Assembly (NCBI RefSeq): GCF_026262505.1
Contig: NC_067206.1
Location: 28,907,896-28,971,895 of the forward strand
Direction of reading: 5' to 3'
Length of the DNA: 64,000 nucleotides
DNA from: Trichomonas vaginalis G3
Lineage: Eukaryota; Parabasalia; Trichomonadida; Trichomonadidae
The notes beneath the pieces were generated by a model, which saw only the letters and a program-made list of their open reading frames with translations, did no database searches and was not told the DNA's origin. Of the stretch, positions 61,637 to 64,000 are shown piece after piece. Position 1 is the stretch's first letter; each line of letters opens with the position of its first letter. Both the position numbers and the translations under genes were made by a program.

Positions 61637-62038
61637 TTACATTCCCCACGTTTGAGGCGGTTGAGGTTGGTTATTGTTTACCCACTGTTGTGCATGGTTA
61701 TATCCTCTGTTAAAGAATCTTTCACCTTGGTCCATATAGTGTCCTGCTTGGTTATAGTAGTCATTTGCTTTGTTATAATAGTTTCCTGCTTGTCTTCCTA
61801 CATTGTCCATCCATCCTTGAACTTTTCCTCTTGTTTCAGGATTTGGAATAAGATTTGTTGCATCTCGTGCTACATCCCAACCTTTCTGTACAGTTTGTAT
61901 AATAGGTTGTGCTTTCTCTTTAAGTATACCTAATGTACTCAAAATCTTCCTTCCAACTCCAAATACACCTCTGGCTATTGTTCCCACTGCGGGCAAAAAT
62001 CTAGATGCGACTCCTGCTAATGCGCCAAATAAACCCAT
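61637..62038 (-). CDS. Amphipathic internal structural protein, pVI/VP2-like build (133 aa)
   Basis: N-terminal MGLFGALAGVASRFLPAVGT begins with a possible myristoylation signal and continues as a glycine/alanine-rich amphipathic helix, as in membrane-active minor capsid proteins of non-enveloped viruses. The middle is helical (QTVQKGWDVARDATNLIPNP). The C-terminal 60 residues are N/Y/Q-rich (YYNKANDYYNQAGHYMDQGE) and end QPQPPQTWGM. The protein at 22011-22538 has the same overall plan. It is divergent from the integrase, with 17 bp between the starts. The role is inferred. Confidence 0.5.
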   Translation of the reverse strand: MGLFGALAGVASRFLPAVGTIARGVFGVGRKILSTLGILKEKAQPIIQTVQKGWDVARDATNLIPNPETRGKVQGWMDNVGRQAGNYYNKANDYYNQAGHYMDQGERFFNRGYNHAQQWVNNNQPQPPQTWGM

Positions 62039-62055
62039 TTCTTATGGGTTAAAAA

Positions 62056-63015
62056 ATGACGAATTCAAACAAGGACCCCTATGTTTCTAAGGCAACAAAG
62101 AAAGCACTCATGGTAAAAATCTTTAGTTCAACACCAAATGCTTGGTTTATGGATATCTTGGAAAACATTCCGAGAGTTAGAACAGATGGACCTCCATACT
62201 GGCTAATATTTGTCGGTCAAAACACAAGATACTGTGAAGCCATACCATTATGGTCCAAAAATATTTTAGATGTGAAAAACTGCTTTGACAATATTCGTTG
62301 ACAAATACCATCCAACAAAACTGACATCTGACTGTGAAAGTTCTTTCAAATCAGACGATATTAAAAACTATCTGCGTTCAAAAAATGTAAACCAATATTT
62401 CATTGTCGACCAAAACCATTCTGCTCTTGGTGTCATTGACGGTTGTATAAAAATGTTAAGAGACTTAAACCAACCACAAGGTGGTGAAGCAAATGAAATG
62501 TCATATGACGACAAGTATAGACACTTCTCCATGGCAAAGATGAGACAAGTTTTAAATATTTACAATAACCGTAAACAAAAAGGTTTGGAAACCACTCCCC
62601 CGAAGAAATGAAAAACAACCCTGACTTAGAGAAAGACTATATATTTAATAATTTAGTCAAAAGAGACAAACAAGAAAGAATGCCGGGCTTCAAACTTCAG
62701 AAAGGTGACAAAGTAAAAATAGAAATACCTAAACGCGACCCATATGAAAATACTATTGACTATGACAACAATGGGAACCGACAGGTACTCACGTTCGTGT
62801 TCGTAAAAATAGAAGAAAGTATACAAGAGAATATTATGAAGTTTTAGGCAAACATGGCAAAATGTACAGACTGCAAGCAGAAGATAAAACTACTATTGTC
62901 AGACCTCGTTTCAAACTTGTCAAAGTTCAAGGTGGTATACTTTCAAAGACAGTTCCTAACAAATATAAGACAACTCCTGACGAATATGCTAAAGAAGTGG
63001 AACATGACGACTAAG
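62056..63015 (+). pseudogene. Maverick part, retroviral-type integrase (broken)
   Basis: The core shows NAWFMDILENIPRV and WLIFVGQNTRYCEAIPL (first strand and its neighbour), LTSDCESSFKS (second acidic site) and YFIVDQNHSALGVID (third motif region), then a C-terminal stretch with GFKLQKGDKVKIEIPKRD (SH3-like). It is the counterpart of 13937-14990 but on the opposite strand relative to the fibre part. Broken, about three breaks. Confidence 0.75.
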
Positions 63016-63039
63016 CATTTCTATACCATGCGTAAACTG

Positions 63040-64000
63040 TCATGTAAGGTGGCATGTATTCTTTACTTTGTCCCGTGTTTGCGTATATCCTGAAACGCGA
63101 TGTGTATGGTTTCCTCCTCCCTCAGTGTTACTCCAGTAACAATTTATAGCAAACTTAACGTTGTCTTTAACATCATATCCTTTACCTTTTGTCATTGCTG
63201 ACCAATCCCAATATCTATGCTTATGCCAACCTGCTTGAGATGTACTTAAATCTATGTAGTGACTGTGTGCAGGTAAATTTTCACCTGAAATCGTTTTACT
63301 TCCACCTGTTTCCTTTGAAGAGTTTGCACAATACAAAAACCTGTCGACTATTTGAGTCCAAGTTCCAAAACCCAGAACTGTTTCTGGTCTGGTAGAGTTC
63401 ATTGACGTATAAATAGAGCCTATAGGATATAATGTTTGAAGTATTTCTGTCTTTAATGTTTGAAGCTCTGTTTTGTCTGCTTTCTTGTCATATAAATCTT
63501 GAGCAGTGAATTTAATATTATGTTCATCCTTCATGACATAAACATCTTTACATCTAATGTTTCTCATCGTCGTTATGTCGTCATCCGATTGTTAAACCTT
63601 GTGGAAAGTTAGGAGGTTTCCAATATAATACATCCCCATCAGGTTCTTCAACCGTTCCTTCAATATTTTCTATACCAACAGTTGTGAAGAAATCATGTGT
63701 ATGGTTCTTATCTGCTTTCTTTTCAAGGCTAACGTTTAAGTCTGTTATTTCAGAAGATGTATGTGTATGTCCAACGTCACTTTTCCTGTTTAAGGTTTCT
63801 TGTAAGTTTGTAATATTTGCAATGGTATGTGTATGTCCAACGGCACTTTTCCTGTTTAAGGTTTCTTGTAAGTTTGTAATATTTGCAATGGTATGTGTAT
63901 GTCCAACGGCACTTTTTCCTGTTTAAGGTTTCTTGTAGTTTGTAATATCAGATATAGAATGTATATGAGTCTTTTTAGAATATTCGTTTTCAGCTCTTGT
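63040..64000 (-). pseudogene. Maverick part, fibre protein with collar and 22-residue repeats (runs off window)
   Basis: The collar domain (TLYPIGSIYTSMNSTRPETV, LGFGTWTQIVDRFLYC, GG, then His-rich turns) matches the one at 15058-15579, with near-identical DNA around 63400-63560. Further up are tandem repeats of 66 bp (63750-63930) coding for GHTHTIANITNLQETLNRKS plus two residues, a shaft-type repeat. Broken; the N-terminal end is outside the window. Confidence 0.75.

Larger units (their letters stand above)
55098..64000. mobile_element. Maverick/Polinton copy 2, partial at both sides
   Basis: Begins at or before the N gap and continues past the right edge. Parts seen: small unknown frame (-), long repeat block, whole 304-residue gene (-), minor-capsid-like (-), unknown part (-), charged protein (-), two small genes (-), integrase (+) and fibre (-). 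The order differs from copy 1, so it is a different lineage or a rearranged copy. No polymerase, ATPase or TIR is in view. Roughly six or more breaks in the part seen. Confidence 0.85.

Overview
This window reads as a parabasalid nuclear genome, most probably Trichomonas vaginalis or a close relative. The DNA is AT-rich and the host genes show no introns. Most host start codons lie 6-17 bases after a TCAYW initiator (Inr), the known core promoter of trichomonads. The host gene set is typical: ankyrin protein, long coiled-coil protein, MATE pump, ENT nucleoside carrier. Mobile DNA fills well over half of the window, including two Maverick/Polinton segments, an element class for which this genus is known. 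Species is inferred, not proven.

Layout. 1-1250: C-terminal part of a hAT-type transposase, running off the left edge. 1251-1295 and 23147-23493: one GC-richer tandem repeat split by a Maverick/Polinton (1296-23146, TIRs of about 640 bp, 5-bp target duplication TTGAC). Its parts include DNA polymerase B, integrase, packaging ATPase, major capsid, several minor-capsid-like proteins, a phage-style tail-fibre protein with collagen and His repeats, KilA-N proteins and small unknown proteins. The ends are nearly identical, so insertion is young, but many internal genes are broken. 23494-36207: a second kind of element with about 750-bp TIRs that carries a GOLD-type seven-TM protein gene and a small host-like gene but no transposase. 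A complete 5.7-kb MULE (24061-29771) with a perfect 9-bp target duplication sits inside its left TIR.

36208-40636 is gene-free but full of structure: nested foldbacks around a 320-bp cluster of five long hairpins, the most striking unexplained signal here. 40637-54816 is a host gene block: ribosomal protein uS5, ankyrin protein, a broken tRNase Z, a surface-protein fragment, a coiled-coil protein, a broken MdaB-like flavoprotein, a MATE pump, an ENT carrier, an unknown beta-rich protein and a J-domain protein. A 25-base N gap (55073-55097) separates it from a second Maverick/Polinton (55098-64000) that continues past the right edge. It shares the fibre, integrase, minor-capsid-like and 304-residue proteins with the first copy and has a large block of intergenic repeats.

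Two signals deserve attention in the Mavericks: six copies of a paired GC-rich mini-hairpin whose structure is kept while its bases change, and a dispersed palindromic module (core GAGGTGAGATCTCACCTC) between genes. Element genes are preceded by T/A tracts rather than the host Inr.
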